Shown here: positions 1 to 8,171 of the stretch, one piece after another | Layout of the letters: each line of letters opens with the position of its first letter | How positions within the stretch are numbered: position 1 is the stretch's first letter | NCBI RefSeq assembly: GCF_051433195.1 | Contig: NZ_JBHMFT010000001.1 | Location: 248,001-312,000, forward strand | Source: Falsiroseomonas sp051433195 | GTDB lineage: Bacteria; Pseudomonadota; Alphaproteobacteria; Acetobacterales; Acetobacteraceae | DNA length: 64,000 nt | Direction of reading: 5' to 3' | Notes under the pieces: model-generated | Told to the model about the DNA's origin: nothing | The model's database searches: none | The model's input: the letters and a program-made list of their open reading frames with translations, nothing else | Position numbers and translations under genes: made by a program

Positions 1-106
1 GTGCCTCCACGTCGTCGAGCGTCGCGGCGCCATAGATCTCCGGCTGGCGGGTGCCGAGCAGGTTCAGGTTGGGGCCGTTCAGGACGACGATCAGCGGCGG
101 GGTCAC
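1..106 (-). CDS. aroQ: 3-dehydroquinate dehydratase type II, N-terminal fragment
   Basis: Type II dehydroquinase converts 3-dehydroquinate to 3-dehydroshikimate in the cytoplasmic shikimate pathway. Only the first 35 codons are in the window; the gene runs off the left edge. The visible residues contain NGPNLNLLGTRQPEIYG, the family signature at the N-terminus, including the active-site tyrosine. The start is a GTG (complement of 104-106); no in-frame ATG or other start follows a ribosome site just upstream, so GTG fits the usual short N-terminus before the signature. It is transcribed away from thiS, with about 150 bases between the two starts. The family is certain from the motif; the exact start is less so. 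Confidence 0.9.
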   Translation of the reverse strand, partial: MTPPLIVVLNGPNLNLLGTRQPEIYGAATLDDVEA

Positions 107-259
107 GGGAATCCCGGGTTTTTCAGGGTGGGCCGGGCTAGCACGGCCCGAACGGCAGGGGCAAGCCGGCCGCCAGGCTTCCATATGCCAGCCCTGCGCC
201 GGGTGCGTCTTGTTCGCGGCCCGGGCGGCGGCCATCTTCCGGGCATGACAGAGACGCGC

Positions 260-466
260 ATGACGATCTCCATCGAGGTGAACGGCGAGGCCCGGCAGGT
301 GCCGGAGGGCGCCTCCGTGGCCGAGCTGCTGACGCTCATCGGCCTCGCGGCGCCCAAGGTCGCGGTCGAGCGCAACCTGGAGATCGTGCCGCGCTCCGCC
401 TGGGCCGCGACACGGCTGGCCGAGGGCGACCGGCTGGAGATCGTGCATTTCATCGGGGGTGGCTGA
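260..466 (+). CDS. thiS: Sulfur carrier protein ThiS
   Basis: ThiS is the ubiquitin-like sulfur carrier of thiazole synthesis in thiamine biosynthesis. It is adenylated and thiocarboxylated on its C-terminal glycine and donates sulfur to ThiG. The 68-residue product begins MTISIEVNGE and ends HFIGGG, giving the required C-terminal Gly-Gly plus one further Gly. An upstream in-frame ATG at 245 would add five residues (MTETR); 260 is preferred because MTISIEVNGE matches the normal ThiS start. The thiG start follows one base after the stop, so the two are translated as a pair. I looked for a TPP riboswitch in the 150 bases upstream and saw none. ThiC and ThiO are not in this window. Confidence 0.9.
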   Translation: MTISIEVNGEARQVPEGASVAELLTLIGLAAPKVAVERNLEIVPRSAWAATRLAEGDRLEIVHFIGGG

Positions 467-467
467 G

Positions 468-1259
468 ATGGACGGATTGGCACAGGCTGACGAGGGCTGG
501 ACCGTCGCCGGCCGGCGCTTCCGCTCCCGCCTCGTGGTCGGCACCGGCCGCTACAAGGACCTGCCGGAGACGCAGCGCGCCATCGAGGCCTCGGGCGCGG
601 AGATGGTGACGGTGGCGGTGCGCCGCGTGAACCTGTCCGATGCCAGCCAGCCGATGCTGCAGGATTTCGTCCCCCCCGACCGCTACACCTACCTGCCCAA
701 CACCGCCGGCTGCTTCACCGCGCAGGATGCCGTCCGCACCTTGCGCCTGGCGCGGGAAGCGGGGGGCTGGAACCTGGTGAAGCTGGAGGTGCTCGGCCCG
801 CCGCCCTTCCTGTATCCGGACATGGCCGCGACCTTCGAGGCCGCGGCGGCGCTGCTGGCCGATGGCTTCGAGGTGATGGTCTATTGCGCCGACGACCCGG
901 TGGCGGCGAAGCGGCTGGAGGAGATGGGCTGCGTCGCCATCATGCCGCTCGGCGCACCGATCGGCTCCGGCCTCGGCGTCGCCAACCCCTTCATGATCAA
1001 GGCGATCATCGCCCAGGCGAAGGTGCCGGTGCTGGTCGATGCCGGCATCGGCACGGCGTCGGACGCCGCGCTGGCGATGGAGCTCGGTTGCGACGCGGTG
1101 CTGCTGAATTCGGCCATCGCCCATGCCGGGGACCCGGTGCGGATGGCCCGCGCCATGAAGGCGGCGGTGGAGGCGGGGCGGGACGCCTTCCTGGCCGGCC
1201 GCATGCCGCGCAGCGCGGCGGCGGACCCGTCCTCGCCGGTCTCCGGGCTGATCCGCTGA
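468..1259 (+). CDS. thiG: Thiazole synthase ThiG
   Basis: ThiG forms the thiamine thiazole phosphate from 1-deoxyxylulose 5-phosphate, dehydroglycine and the ThiS thiocarboxylate. It is a cytoplasmic TIM-barrel enzyme. The 263-residue product matches normal ThiG length. It shows SRLVVGTGRYKD near residue 20, the Schiff-base lysine in NLVKLEVLG (K105), and phosphate-loop glycines in PLGAPIGSGLG and DAGIGTASDAA. The ATG at 468 is chosen over an in-frame GTG at 459 that lies inside thiS. It forms a two-gene unit with thiS. Nothing unusual is seen. Confidence 0.95.
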   Translation: MDGLAQADEGWTVAGRRFRSRLVVGTGRYKDLPETQRAIEASGAEMVTVAVRRVNLSDASQPMLQDFVPPDRYTYLPNTAGCFTAQDAVRTLRLAREAGGWNLVKLEVLGPPPFLYPDMAATFEAAAALLADGFEVMVYCADDPVAAKRLEEMGCVAIMPLGAPIGSGLGVANPFMIKAIIAQAKVPVLVDAGIGTASDAALAMELGCDAVLLNSAIAHAGDPVRMARAMKAAVEAGRDAFLAGRMPRSAAADPSSPVSGLIR

Positions 1260-1334
1260 ACGCAGGCTTGTTCCCAGACGTGAACTAAGTTTAGCGTTAT
1301 TCCCGTGGCGAACGGTTCGCCATGGGAGGAAAGC

Positions 1335-1736
1335 ATGTTCAGCCGTCGGTTGTGGTCCCTGTTCGGGGCCGTTGCGCTCTCAGCCTGCGTCGAGGCGCCG
1401 CAGCAGGCCGTCTATGTCCAGCCGCAGGGCCAGATCCAGCAGCGCGCCGTGGTGACCCGGCCGGCCTGCAACACCGCCTTCCGCGTGGTCAACCAGTCCG
1501 GCCGCACGGTGGAGCGGCTGTATTTCAGCCATTCGAGCCTGGGCGCCTGGGGCAATGACCAGCTCGGGCGGTCCGTGCTGGCGCCGGGGCGGCAGGTGAC
1601 CTACCGGGCCGCCAATGAAGGCTCCTACGACTTCCGCGTGGTCTGGAACAACGGCCAGGCCTCCGAACTGCGCCGCATCAATGTCTGCGCCGCGAGCCAG
1701 ATCACCATCACCAACCGGGGGCTGATCGCCAGCTGA
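1335..1736 (+). CDS. Small secreted lipoprotein of unknown function
   Basis: A 133-residue protein with a lipoprotein signal: positive N-terminus (MFSRRLW), a short hydrophobic stretch and lipobox LSAC, with lipidated Cys18. The mature part is Gln-rich at first, then a compact domain with a Cys pair (C near residue 47 and C near 121) that could form a disulfide. No catalytic motif is visible and I do not recognise the family. The ATG at 1335 has a good ribosome site (GGAGGA) eight bases upstream. A 6-bp inverted repeat, GGCGAA-CGG-TTCGCC at 1307-1321, lies immediately before that site and may affect translation. A terminator-like hairpin follows the stop. Confidence 0.75.
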   Translation: MFSRRLWSLFGAVALSACVEAPQQAVYVQPQGQIQQRAVVTRPACNTAFRVVNQSGRTVERLYFSHSSLGAWGNDQLGRSVLAPGRQVTYRAANEGSYDFRVVWNNGQASELRRINVCAASQITITNRGLIAS

Positions 1737-1743
1737 AGGTGAT

Positions 1744-1785
1744 GCGGCCGGTTCAGGCGGATTCGCTTGGAACCGGTCGCCTTTT
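1744..1785 (+). terminator. Rho-independent terminator after the lipoprotein gene
   Basis: GCGGCCGGTTC (1744-1754) pairs with GAACCGGTCGC (1770-1780) as an 11-bp stem with one G-U pair and a 15-base loop, followed by CTTTTC. It begins eight bases after the lipoprotein stop codon. The loop is long and the T tract short, so it is a moderate rather than strong terminator. Confidence 0.5.
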
Positions 1786-1906
1786 CAGGAGGCATCACGG
1801 GCGCCCCCCGGGGCGGGCAGGGGGGCTTTCCGGCGCTTCACGGCGTTTCGCGGAAAAAAAACGGCCGGCTTGGTGAAAACCGCTTTCCCCCTCGCGGCAT
1901 CGCGCC

Positions 1907-2058
1907 TATATGCGCCGCAGACGCAGTACGCACGTGCCGAAGGCCCCAGGCCCACGGAGCAGCCCGAATGATCGGGGTTGCCACCGCGGCGCAAGGTTAA
2001 CGCAACGACGTCAAGCGTTCTGGCACCCCGGCGGGCTCAACCCCGCCGGTTTCTCTTT
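1907..2058 (+). promoter_or_regulatory. Structured leader with terminator-like hairpin before the decarboxylase gene
   Basis: The 408 bases between the lipoprotein stop and the decarboxylase start contain no convincing gene. A possible -10 box TATATG lies at 1907-1912 (the matching -35 is poor). Downstream are a hairpin with CCCGA/TCGGG around an ATGA loop, closed by GCA/TGC (1959-1981), and a perfect 8-bp hairpin CCGGCGGG-CTCAAC-CCCGCCGG (2028-2049) followed by TTTCTCTTT (2050-2058). The second has the form of an intrinsic terminator but sits 95 bases before the start codon, so it may act as an attenuator. Alphaproteobacterial ornithine decarboxylase genes are known to carry a conserved leader called the speF motif; membership here is inference and needs a covariance-model search. 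Confidence 0.45.
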
Positions 2059-2144
2059 GGTCGCTGGTTCGTTCGACCGTTTCGTCAATCTAGGGGCCGC
2101 CCCCGCAGGGGCTGTCTCCGCCATTCCAGGGGAGTACGGGCGCG

Positions 2145-3275
2145 ATGAACCCGAAAATCGCTTCGTATCTACGCGACCAATCGCCCGCCACGCCATGCCT
2201 GGTGCTGGATGTGGACCGCGTTGCGCAGAACTACAGCAGGATGAAGTCCGCGCTGCCCCTGGCGCGCGTCTACTACGCCGTGAAGGCGAACCCGGCCGCG
2301 CCGATCCTGGATCGGCTGAGCGCGCTCGGCTCCTCCTTCGATGCGGCGTCCTGGGAGGAGATCCAGGCCTGCCTCGAGGCCGGCGCGGCGCCCGCCGACA
2401 TCTCCTTCGGCAACACGGTGAAGAAGGAGAGCGCCATCAAGGCCGCCTTCGCCGCCGGCGTGACGATGTTCGCCTTCGACTCGGAGCCGGAGCTGAAGAA
2501 GCTCGCCCGATCCGCCCCGGGCGCGCGCGTCTACTGCCGCATCCTGGTGGAGAACAAAGGGGCCGAGTGGCCGCTCTCGCGCAAATTCGGCTGCGAGCCG
2601 GAGATGGCGAAGGCGTTGATGCTGAAGGCCGCCGAATGGGGCCTCGACCCCTACGGCATCTCCTTCCACGTCGGCAGCCAGCAGACGCAGACCGGCGCCT
2701 ACGAGGCGGCGATCGCGCGCGTGGCGATGATCTTCACCGATCTGCGCGATGCCGGGATCAACCTGCGCATGGTGAACCTCGGCGGCGGCTACCCGGTGCG
2801 CTACCGCGCCGAGGTGCCGGAGATCGACCAGTTCGGCGATGCCATCATGGGCGCGATGACGGAGCATTTCGGCAACGCGCTGCCGGAGATGGTGATCGAG
2901 CCGGGCCGCTTCATGGTCGGCGATGCCGGCGTGGTGTCGTCCGAGGTGGTGCTGGTGTCGCGCAAGTCGGAAGATGATCCGGTGCGCTGGGTCTACCTGG
3001 ATATCGGCCGCTTCGGCGGGCTGGCGGAGACGGAGGGCGAGGCGATCCGCTACGACTTCCGCACGCCGCATGACGGCGCCGCGGAAGGCCCGGTGACCAT
3101 CGCCGGCCCGACCTGCGACAGCACGGATACGCTGTACGAGAAGTCCAACTACCGGCTGCCGCTGGCGCTGGATTCGGGCGACCAGGTGCAGCTTCTGTCG
3201 ACCGGGGCCTATGTGACGACCTATGCGAGCCAGGCCTTCAACGGCTTCCGGCCGCTGGCCGAACACTACATCTGA
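2145..3275 (+). CDS. PLP-dependent ornithine/lysine decarboxylase, alanine-racemase fold
   Basis: Decarboxylates ornithine and/or lysine to putrescine or cadaverine, the entry to polyamine synthesis; cytoplasmic, probably a homodimer. The 376-residue length is normal for the bacterial short form of group IV (fold III) decarboxylases. PLP lysine is K47 in YYAVKANP. HVGSQQ and NLGGGYP contribute to cofactor binding, and the partner-subunit cysteine is C324 in GPTCDSTD. A ribosome site AGGGGAG lies ten bases before the ATG. Regulation is suggested by the long leader with a terminator-like hairpin. A strong terminator follows, so it is monocistronic. Ornithine versus lysine preference cannot be read from the sequence. 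An Lrp-type regulator is next door. Confidence 0.9.
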   Translation: MNPKIASYLRDQSPATPCLVLDVDRVAQNYSRMKSALPLARVYYAVKANPAAPILDRLSALGSSFDAASWEEIQACLEAGAAPADISFGNTVKKESAIKAAFAAGVTMFAFDSEPELKKLARSAPGARVYCRILVENKGAEWPLSRKFGCEPEMAKALMLKAAEWGLDPYGISFHVGSQQTQTGAYEAAIARVAMIFTDLRDAGINLRMVNLGGGYPVRYRAEVPEIDQFGDAIMGAMTEHFGNALPEMVIEPGRFMVGDAGVVSSEVVLVSRKSEDDPVRWVYLDIGRFGGLAETEGEAIRYDFRTPHDGAAEGPVTIAGPTCDSTDTLYEKSNYRLPLALDSGDQVQLLSTGAYVTTYASQAFNGFRPLAEHYI

Positions 3276-3306
3276 CGGCACTCGGCGCGGATCGCCGGAA
3301 AAGATG

Positions 3307-3338
3307 CGGCGGGCGAGAGCCCGCCGTTTCTTTTTTTG
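3307..3338 (+). terminator. Rho-independent terminator after the decarboxylase gene
   Basis: Perfect 8-bp stem CGGCGGGC/GCCCGCCG with a GAGA tetraloop (3307-3326), followed by TTTCTTTTTTT. A textbook intrinsic terminator, 31 bases after the decarboxylase stop and 24 bases before the next start. Confidence 0.9.
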
Positions 3339-3362
3339 TCCGGGCTGGGCTAATCTCCGCCC

Positions 3363-3827
3363 ATGGATGAAATCGACCGGAACCTCGTCGTCGCGCTGCA
3401 GGAGAACGGCGCGGCCGGACTCGCGGAATTGTCCAAGGTCGCGGGCCTGTCGGTCTCCGCGACCGCCGAGCGGGTGAAGCGGCTGGAGGAACGGCTGGTG
3501 ATCCGCGGCTGGCGGATCGACCTCGATCCGGTCGCGGCCGGCTGCCCGCTTCTCGCCTTCGTCTTCGTCGCCATGCATCCCGGGCAGGGCGATGCCAACT
3601 TCATGGCGGCGATGAAGGACCATGAGGCGGTGCTGGAATGCCACACCGTCACCGGCGCCTGGTGCTACCTGCTGAAGCTGCGGCTGGCCGATATCGCGGC
3701 GCTGGAGACCTTCGTCTCCGAGGCCGTGCGCGGCCAGCCCGGCGTCGCGCGCACCGAGACGATCCTGGCGCTGGCCTCGCCCAAGGAAACCGCCATCCTG
3801 CCCGTCGCCGACGCCGAGGAGGAGTAA
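3363..3827 (+). CDS. Lrp/AsnC family transcriptional regulator
   Basis: A 154-residue Lrp/AsnC protein: N-terminal winged helix-turn-helix (residues about 1-60, beginning MDEIDRNLVVALQENG with recognition region LSVSATAERVKRLEE), then an alpha/beta RAM ligand domain (about 65-145). Family members bind amino acids and act as dimers or octamers. Its position directly after the decarboxylase suggests it responds to an amino acid such as lysine or ornithine, but that is inference. It has its own unit, since a strong terminator separates it from the decarboxylase. The C-terminus is acidic (DAEEE), and the stop is followed by a palindrome shared with the convergent gene. Confidence 0.88.
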   Translation: MDEIDRNLVVALQENGAAGLAELSKVAGLSVSATAERVKRLEERLVIRGWRIDLDPVAAGCPLLAFVFVAMHPGQGDANFMAAMKDHEAVLECHTVTGAWCYLLKLRLADIAALETFVSEAVRGQPGVARTETILALASPKETAILPVADAEEE

Positions 3828-3829
3828 AG

Positions 3830-3852
3830 CCCTCTCCCCCTCGGGGAGAGGG
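3830..3852. repeat. Short palindromic element between convergent genes
   Basis: CCCTCTCCCC and GGGGAGAGGG form a perfect 10-bp stem with a 3-base loop, followed by TTGGGTGAGGGGG. This pattern resembles a small dispersed palindrome found in intergenic spaces of many GC-rich Proteobacteria. It lies between convergent gene ends and could stop transcription in both directions, although there is no T tract on the plus side. Confidence 0.5.
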
Positions 3853-3878
3853 TTGGGTGAGGGGGCTCCCGCCCGCCT

Positions 3879-5468
3879 TCAATTGGCCGGCCGCGCCCCC
3901 ATCGCCACCGTCCGCTCATCCATCCGCGGCTCGTAGGAGATCCCGCGGCGGGTCGCCCAGAAGTTCACCAGCTGGAACAGCGGGATCATCGCCGTCTCGC
4001 GGTCCACCATCGCCACCGCCTCCTGCAGCAGCTTCTCGCGCGACGCATCGTCCAGCGTGCCGGCGGCGCGCGCCGTCAGCGCATCCAGCTCCGGGTTCGA
4101 GTAGCGGGAATTGTTGGAGGCGCCGGTGCGGCGTTCGCGGTTGTAGGTGCCGAAGATGTTGACCAGCATGTAGCTGGCCTCCCCGGTCACGCTGCCCCAG
4201 CCGGCCAGGCGGGCGTTGAACTCCTGGCGGGAATTGCGCGCGGCATAGCTGGTCCAGGGCAGCGCCTCCACCGCCGTCCGCACGCCGACCCGGCTCCACA
4301 TCTGCGCCACCGCCTGCGCGGTGCGGGCATCGTTCGGGTAGCGGTCGTTCGGCGTCGTCAGCGTCAGCCGGAAGCCCTGCGGGAAGCCGGCCTCGGCGAG
4401 CAGGCGGCGGGCACCCTCCGGGTCCACGCGCGGGGTCTGCACCGCCGGGTTGTAGGAGAAGGACCCCGGCGGCAGCCACTGGCCGGTCGGCTTCGCCGTG
4501 CCCTCCATCACCCGTTCGGCGAGCGCCTCCCGGTCGATGGCGATGGACAGCGCCCGGCGCACGCGGGGATCGAGCATCGGGTTGCGCGGCAGCGGGCGGC
4601 CTTCGTTGTCGCTGACCAGCACCGGCGCGGTGTCGGTGCGGGAGAAGTCGGTCATCAGGTAGATCAGGCGCAGGCCCTGGATCTCCGAGATGTTCAGCCG
4701 CTGGTCGCGCCGCAGCCGGGCGATGTCGGTGGACGGCACCTGGTCGATCACGTCGAGGTCACCGGCCAGCAGGCCCGCGGTGCGCGCCGCGTCGTTGGCG
4801 ACGAAGCGGTAGGAGACGCGGCCCCAGGGCTCGGCGCCCTTCCAGTAGGCCTCGTTGCGGGCGAATTCGGTGCGGTCGCCGGGGCGGTAGGAGACCAGGC
4901 GGTAGGGCCCGGTGCCGATCGCGGCGCGGCCGGCATTGTAGTCCTCCGTCGCCGCACCCTCGCCGACATGGCGGGAGATGATCTGGATCGAGGCCAGTTC
5001 GGTCGGCAGCAGCGGGTGGGCCTGGGCGGTGTGGAAGCGGATGGTCAGCGGGTCCACCACCTCGACGCGGCTGATGGCGCGGACGAAGCCGCCGAAGCCG
5101 CCCGGGCTGTTCGGCACGTTGGGCGCGCGGCCGATGGTGAAGGCGACGTCTTCGGCGGTGAAGTCCCGCCCGTCATGCCACTTCACGCCGGCGCGCAGCT
5201 TGAACTCCCAGGTGGTCTCGGACACCGCGCGCCAGCTTTCGGCCAGCGCCGGCTGGATGCGCGCCGTCGCATCCTGTTCCACCAGGCGGTCGAAGATATG
5301 CATGGTCAGGCTGATGTTGGGCGAGGCGTTGTAGAAATGCGGGTCGAGCGAAGTCGGCGATCCGCCGATGCCAATGGTCAGGTTGGGTTGCGCCAGGACC
5401 GGGGCGGCGCCCAGCAGCAAGCTTGCGGCCAGCAGGGCGCGCCCGAGGCGGGGGCGGGATGGTGTCAT
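3879..5468 (-). CDS. ABC transporter substrate-binding protein, dipeptide/oligopeptide type
   Basis: A 529-residue periplasmic receptor of the SBP_bac_5 (DppA/OppA) family. The signal peptide is clear (PRLGRALLAASLLLGAAPVLAQ, cleavage after VLA), followed by NLTIGIGGSPTSLDPH and the family core EDVAFTIGRAPN. The ATG at 5468 is chosen because it starts exactly at the signal peptide; a longer frame upstream has no signal. The gene is divergent from a paralogous receptor that starts 105 bases away and heads the permease/ATPase operon, so both receptors may feed the same importer. The substrate (peptide, nickel-chelate, opine or other) cannot be deduced. Confidence 0.88.
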   Translation of the reverse strand: MTPSRPRLGRALLAASLLLGAAPVLAQPNLTIGIGGSPTSLDPHFYNASPNISLTMHIFDRLVEQDATARIQPALAESWRAVSETTWEFKLRAGVKWHDGRDFTAEDVAFTIGRAPNVPNSPGGFGGFVRAISRVEVVDPLTIRFHTAQAHPLLPTELASIQIISRHVGEGAATEDYNAGRAAIGTGPYRLVSYRPGDRTEFARNEAYWKGAEPWGRVSYRFVANDAARTAGLLAGDLDVIDQVPSTDIARLRRDQRLNISEIQGLRLIYLMTDFSRTDTAPVLVSDNEGRPLPRNPMLDPRVRRALSIAIDREALAERVMEGTAKPTGQWLPPGSFSYNPAVQTPRVDPEGARRLLAEAGFPQGFRLTLTTPNDRYPNDARTAQAVAQMWSRVGVRTAVEALPWTSYAARNSRQEFNARLAGWGSVTGEASYMLVNIFGTYNRERRTGASNNSRYSNPELDALTARAAGTLDDASREKLLQEAVAMVDRETAMIPLFQLVNFWATRRGISYEPRMDERTVAMGARPAN

Positions 5469-5572
5469 TATGCGGATACTCTCGGCAGTGGCAGGAATGC
5501 GGCAGCCTAGCCGCATGGCTGCCATGCTGCTACAGGTGCCGCTTCGGGGAAGCTTCGAATGAGGAGAGCGTG

Positions 5573-7177
5573 ATGCGCAACAGCATCCGGAATGCCACCA
5601 CGGTGGCCGTGTCGGCCTTGGTCCTGGGCCTGGCACCGGTCCACCTCGCATCGGTCCACGCCCAGACCTTGAACATGGGCGTCGGCTCGCCCGTCACGTC
5701 GCTCGACCCACACTACCACCAGCTGTCGCCGAACAATGCCGTCAGCGACATGATCTTCGACAAGCTGGTCAGCACGGATGCGGCGGCGCGCAACATTCCG
5801 GGCCTTGCGCTGTCCTGGTCCGCGACGGGCCCGACCACCTGGGAATTCAAGCTGCGGCCGGACGTGAAGTTCCACAACGGCAACGCCTTCACGGCGGAAG
5901 ACGTGGTCTTCACCATCAACCGCCTGCCGAACGTGCCGAACAGCCCGTCCTCCTACGCCGCCTATGCGCGGCCGATCGAGCGGATGGAGATCGTCGACCC
6001 GCTGACGATCCGCTTCCACACGCGCGCGCCCTATCCGCTGCTGCCGCTGGACATGACCAATGTCCGCATCCTGGATTCGGAGACGCATGCGGATGCGACG
6101 ACCGAGGATTTCAACAACGGCCGCGCCGCGATCGGCACCGGTCCGTGGCGCGTCGTCGCCCATCGCAACGGCGACCGCATCGAGTTCGCGCGCAACGATG
6201 ACTACTGGGGCGACAAGCCGGCCTTCGAGCGTGTGAACTACCGCATGGTCACCAACGACGCGACGCGCACGGCATCGCTGCTGTCGGGCGACCTCGACAT
6301 CATCGACCAGGTGCCGACCAGCGACCTCGCCCGGCTGCGCCGCGACCCGAACATGAACGTGGCGGAGACCGTCGGGCTGCGGCTGATCTTCCTCGGGCTC
6401 GACCATCTGCGCGGGGCGAACGAGAATTCGCCGCAGATCACCGACAACAACGGCCAGCCGCTCGGCCGCAATCCGCTGGCCGATGTGCGGGTGCGCCGCG
6501 CGCTGTCCATGGCGATCGACCGCAAGGCGATCGCGGAGCGTGTGATGGAGGGGGCGGCGACGCCGTCCGGCCAGTTCCTGCCGCCGGGCACCTTCAGCCA
6601 TGTGCCGGACGTGCAGGCCCCGGCCTACGACGCCGACGCCGCCCGCCGCCTGCTGGCCGAGGCCGGCTATCCGAACGGCTTCCGCATCACGCTGTCCGGC
6701 CCGAACGACCGCTACATCAACGACAGCCGCATCATCCAGGCGGTCGGCCAGATGTGGACCCGCATCGGCGTCCGCACCGCGGTGGAGGCGCAGACCTGGT
6801 CCACCTTCGTCGGCCGCGCCGGGCGGCAGGAATTCTCCTCCTTCCTGATCGGCTGGGGCTCCAACCCGGATGGCAGCCACCCGCTGCGCAACATCATCGG
6901 CACCGTCTCGCGCGAGCGCGGCTGGGGCGCGTCGAACCGCGGCCGCTATTCCAACGCCGAGGTCGACCGCCTGCTGACGGAGGCGCTGGTGGAGCTGGAC
7001 GAGCCGAAGCGCGAACAGCTGCTGATCCGCGCGCAGCGCATCGCCGCCGAGGACGTGGCCGTCATCCCGCTGCACATCCAGACCAACATCTGGGCGATGC
7101 GCCGCGGGCTGACGCATACCGCACGGGTGGATGAGCTGACGCGGGCGCAGGATACGCGCCCGGCCGCAGCCCGGTAA
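5573..7177 (+). CDS. ABC transporter substrate-binding protein, dipeptide/oligopeptide type
   Basis: A 534-residue SBP_bac_5 receptor heading a complete importer operon. Signal peptide at residues 1-31 ends SVHAQ; the mature protein starts TLNMGVGSPVTSLDPHYH and keeps the family motif FTAEDVVFTINRLPNVPNSP. The ATG at 5573 follows GAGGAG with a six-base gap. It is clearly similar along its length to the divergent receptor at 3879-5468, for example WEFKLRPDVKFHNG here against WEFKLRAGVKWHDG there, so the pair arose by duplication. It is followed nine bases later by the first permease. The substrate is unknown. Confidence 0.9.
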   Translation: MRNSIRNATTVAVSALVLGLAPVHLASVHAQTLNMGVGSPVTSLDPHYHQLSPNNAVSDMIFDKLVSTDAAARNIPGLALSWSATGPTTWEFKLRPDVKFHNGNAFTAEDVVFTINRLPNVPNSPSSYAAYARPIERMEIVDPLTIRFHTRAPYPLLPLDMTNVRILDSETHADATTEDFNNGRAAIGTGPWRVVAHRNGDRIEFARNDDYWGDKPAFERVNYRMVTNDATRTASLLSGDLDIIDQVPTSDLARLRRDPNMNVAETVGLRLIFLGLDHLRGANENSPQITDNNGQPLGRNPLADVRVRRALSMAIDRKAIAERVMEGAATPSGQFLPPGTFSHVPDVQAPAYDADAARRLLAEAGYPNGFRITLSGPNDRYINDSRIIQAVGQMWTRIGVRTAVEAQTWSTFVGRAGRQEFSSFLIGWGSNPDGSHPLRNIIGTVSRERGWGASNRGRYSNAEVDRLLTEALVELDEPKREQLLIRAQRIAAEDVAVIPLHIQTNIWAMRRGLTHTARVDELTRAQDTRPAAAR

Positions 7178-7186
7178 CGCCCGCCG

Positions 7187-8158
7187 ATGAGCGTCTACCT
7201 CCTCCGCAGGCTGATCCAGGCCGTCGGCGTCGTGCTGGCGATGTCGGTGATCGTGTTCATCGGCGTCTTCGCCATCGGCGACCCCGTCGAGATCCTGATC
7301 AGCCCCGATGCCGACCAGATCGAGCGGGAGCGCGCGGTGGCGGCGCTCGGGCTCGACCTGCCGCTGTGGCAGCAATACCTGGTCTTCCTCGGCAAGGCGG
7401 TGCAGGGGGATCTTGGACGCTCCTTCGTGTTCAACGAACCGGCGCTGCAACTGATCCTGCAGCGCATGCCGGCGACGCTCGAGTTGGCTTTGGCCGCGAC
7501 CGTCGGCGCGATCATCATCGGCCTGCCGCTCGGCCTGTATGCGGGCCTCAAGCCGAACAGCATCGCCAGCAAGGGCATCATGGCCGGGTCGATCCTCGGC
7601 TTCTCCCTGCCCACCTTCTGGGTCGGGTTGATGCTGATCATGGTGTTCGCCGTGCAACTCGGCTGGCTACCCTCCACCGGGCGCGGCGAGACGCGGGAGC
7701 TGCTGGGGCTGCAATGGTCCTTCCTGACGCTGGACGGGCTTTCGCACCTGGCGATGCCGGCGCTCAACCTGGCCCTGTTCAAGATCAGCCTGGTCATCCG
7801 CCTGACCCGCGCGGGGGTGCGGGAGACGATGCTGATGGACTACGTGAAGTTCGCCCGCGCCAAGGGGCTCAGCCCGTTCCGCGTCACCTTCGTGCACGTG
7901 TTCAAGAACATCCTGATCCCGGTCGTCACGGTGACTGGCCTGGAGTTCGGCAGCACCATCGCCTTCAGCGTGGTCACCGAAAGCATCTTCGCCTGGCCGG
8001 GGATGGGCAAGCTGATCATCGACAGCATCAACGTGCTCGATCGCCCGGTGATCGTCGCCTACCTGATGATCATCGTGCTGATGTTCATCACCATCAACCT
8101 GGTGGTGGACCTGATGTATTCGGTGCTGGACCCGCGCGTCCGGCTCGACAGCAAGTGA
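7187..8158 (+). CDS. ABC transporter permease, DppB type
   Basis: A 323-residue inner-membrane permease of the BPD_transp_1 family, first of two in the dipeptide-type importer. It begins MSVYLLRRLIQAVGVVLAMSVIVF, the usual first membrane helix of DppB-like proteins, with about six helices in all. The ATPase-contact EAA loop is DYVKFARAKGLSPFRVTFVHVFKN. Gene order receptor-permease-permease-ATPase-ATPase is canonical. Spacing is nine bases from the receptor gene and 13 to the next permease. Confidence 0.92.
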   Translation: MSVYLLRRLIQAVGVVLAMSVIVFIGVFAIGDPVEILISPDADQIERERAVAALGLDLPLWQQYLVFLGKAVQGDLGRSFVFNEPALQLILQRMPATLELALAATVGAIIIGLPLGLYAGLKPNSIASKGIMAGSILGFSLPTFWVGLMLIMVFAVQLGWLPSTGRGETRELLGLQWSFLTLDGLSHLAMPALNLALFKISLVIRLTRAGVRETMLMDYVKFARAKGLSPFRVTFVHVFKNILIPVVTVTGLEFGSTIAFSVVTESIFAWPGMGKLIIDSINVLDRPVIVAYLMIIVLMFITINLVVDLMYSVLDPRVRLDSK

Positions 8159-8171
8159 GGGGAGGCACGCC

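Noticed and set aside
107..259. TPP riboswitch upstream of thiS
   Set aside because: The conserved CUGAGA and GGAUAAUGCCAG-type elements are not present.
2169..3644. Long antisense frame over the decarboxylase gene
   Set aside because: Arg/His-rich shadow with no family resemblance; the plus strand encodes a complete PLP enzyme.
3830..3852. Classical Rho-independent terminator
   Set aside because: The stem is strong but neither strand has a T tract after it; listed as a palindromic repeat instead.
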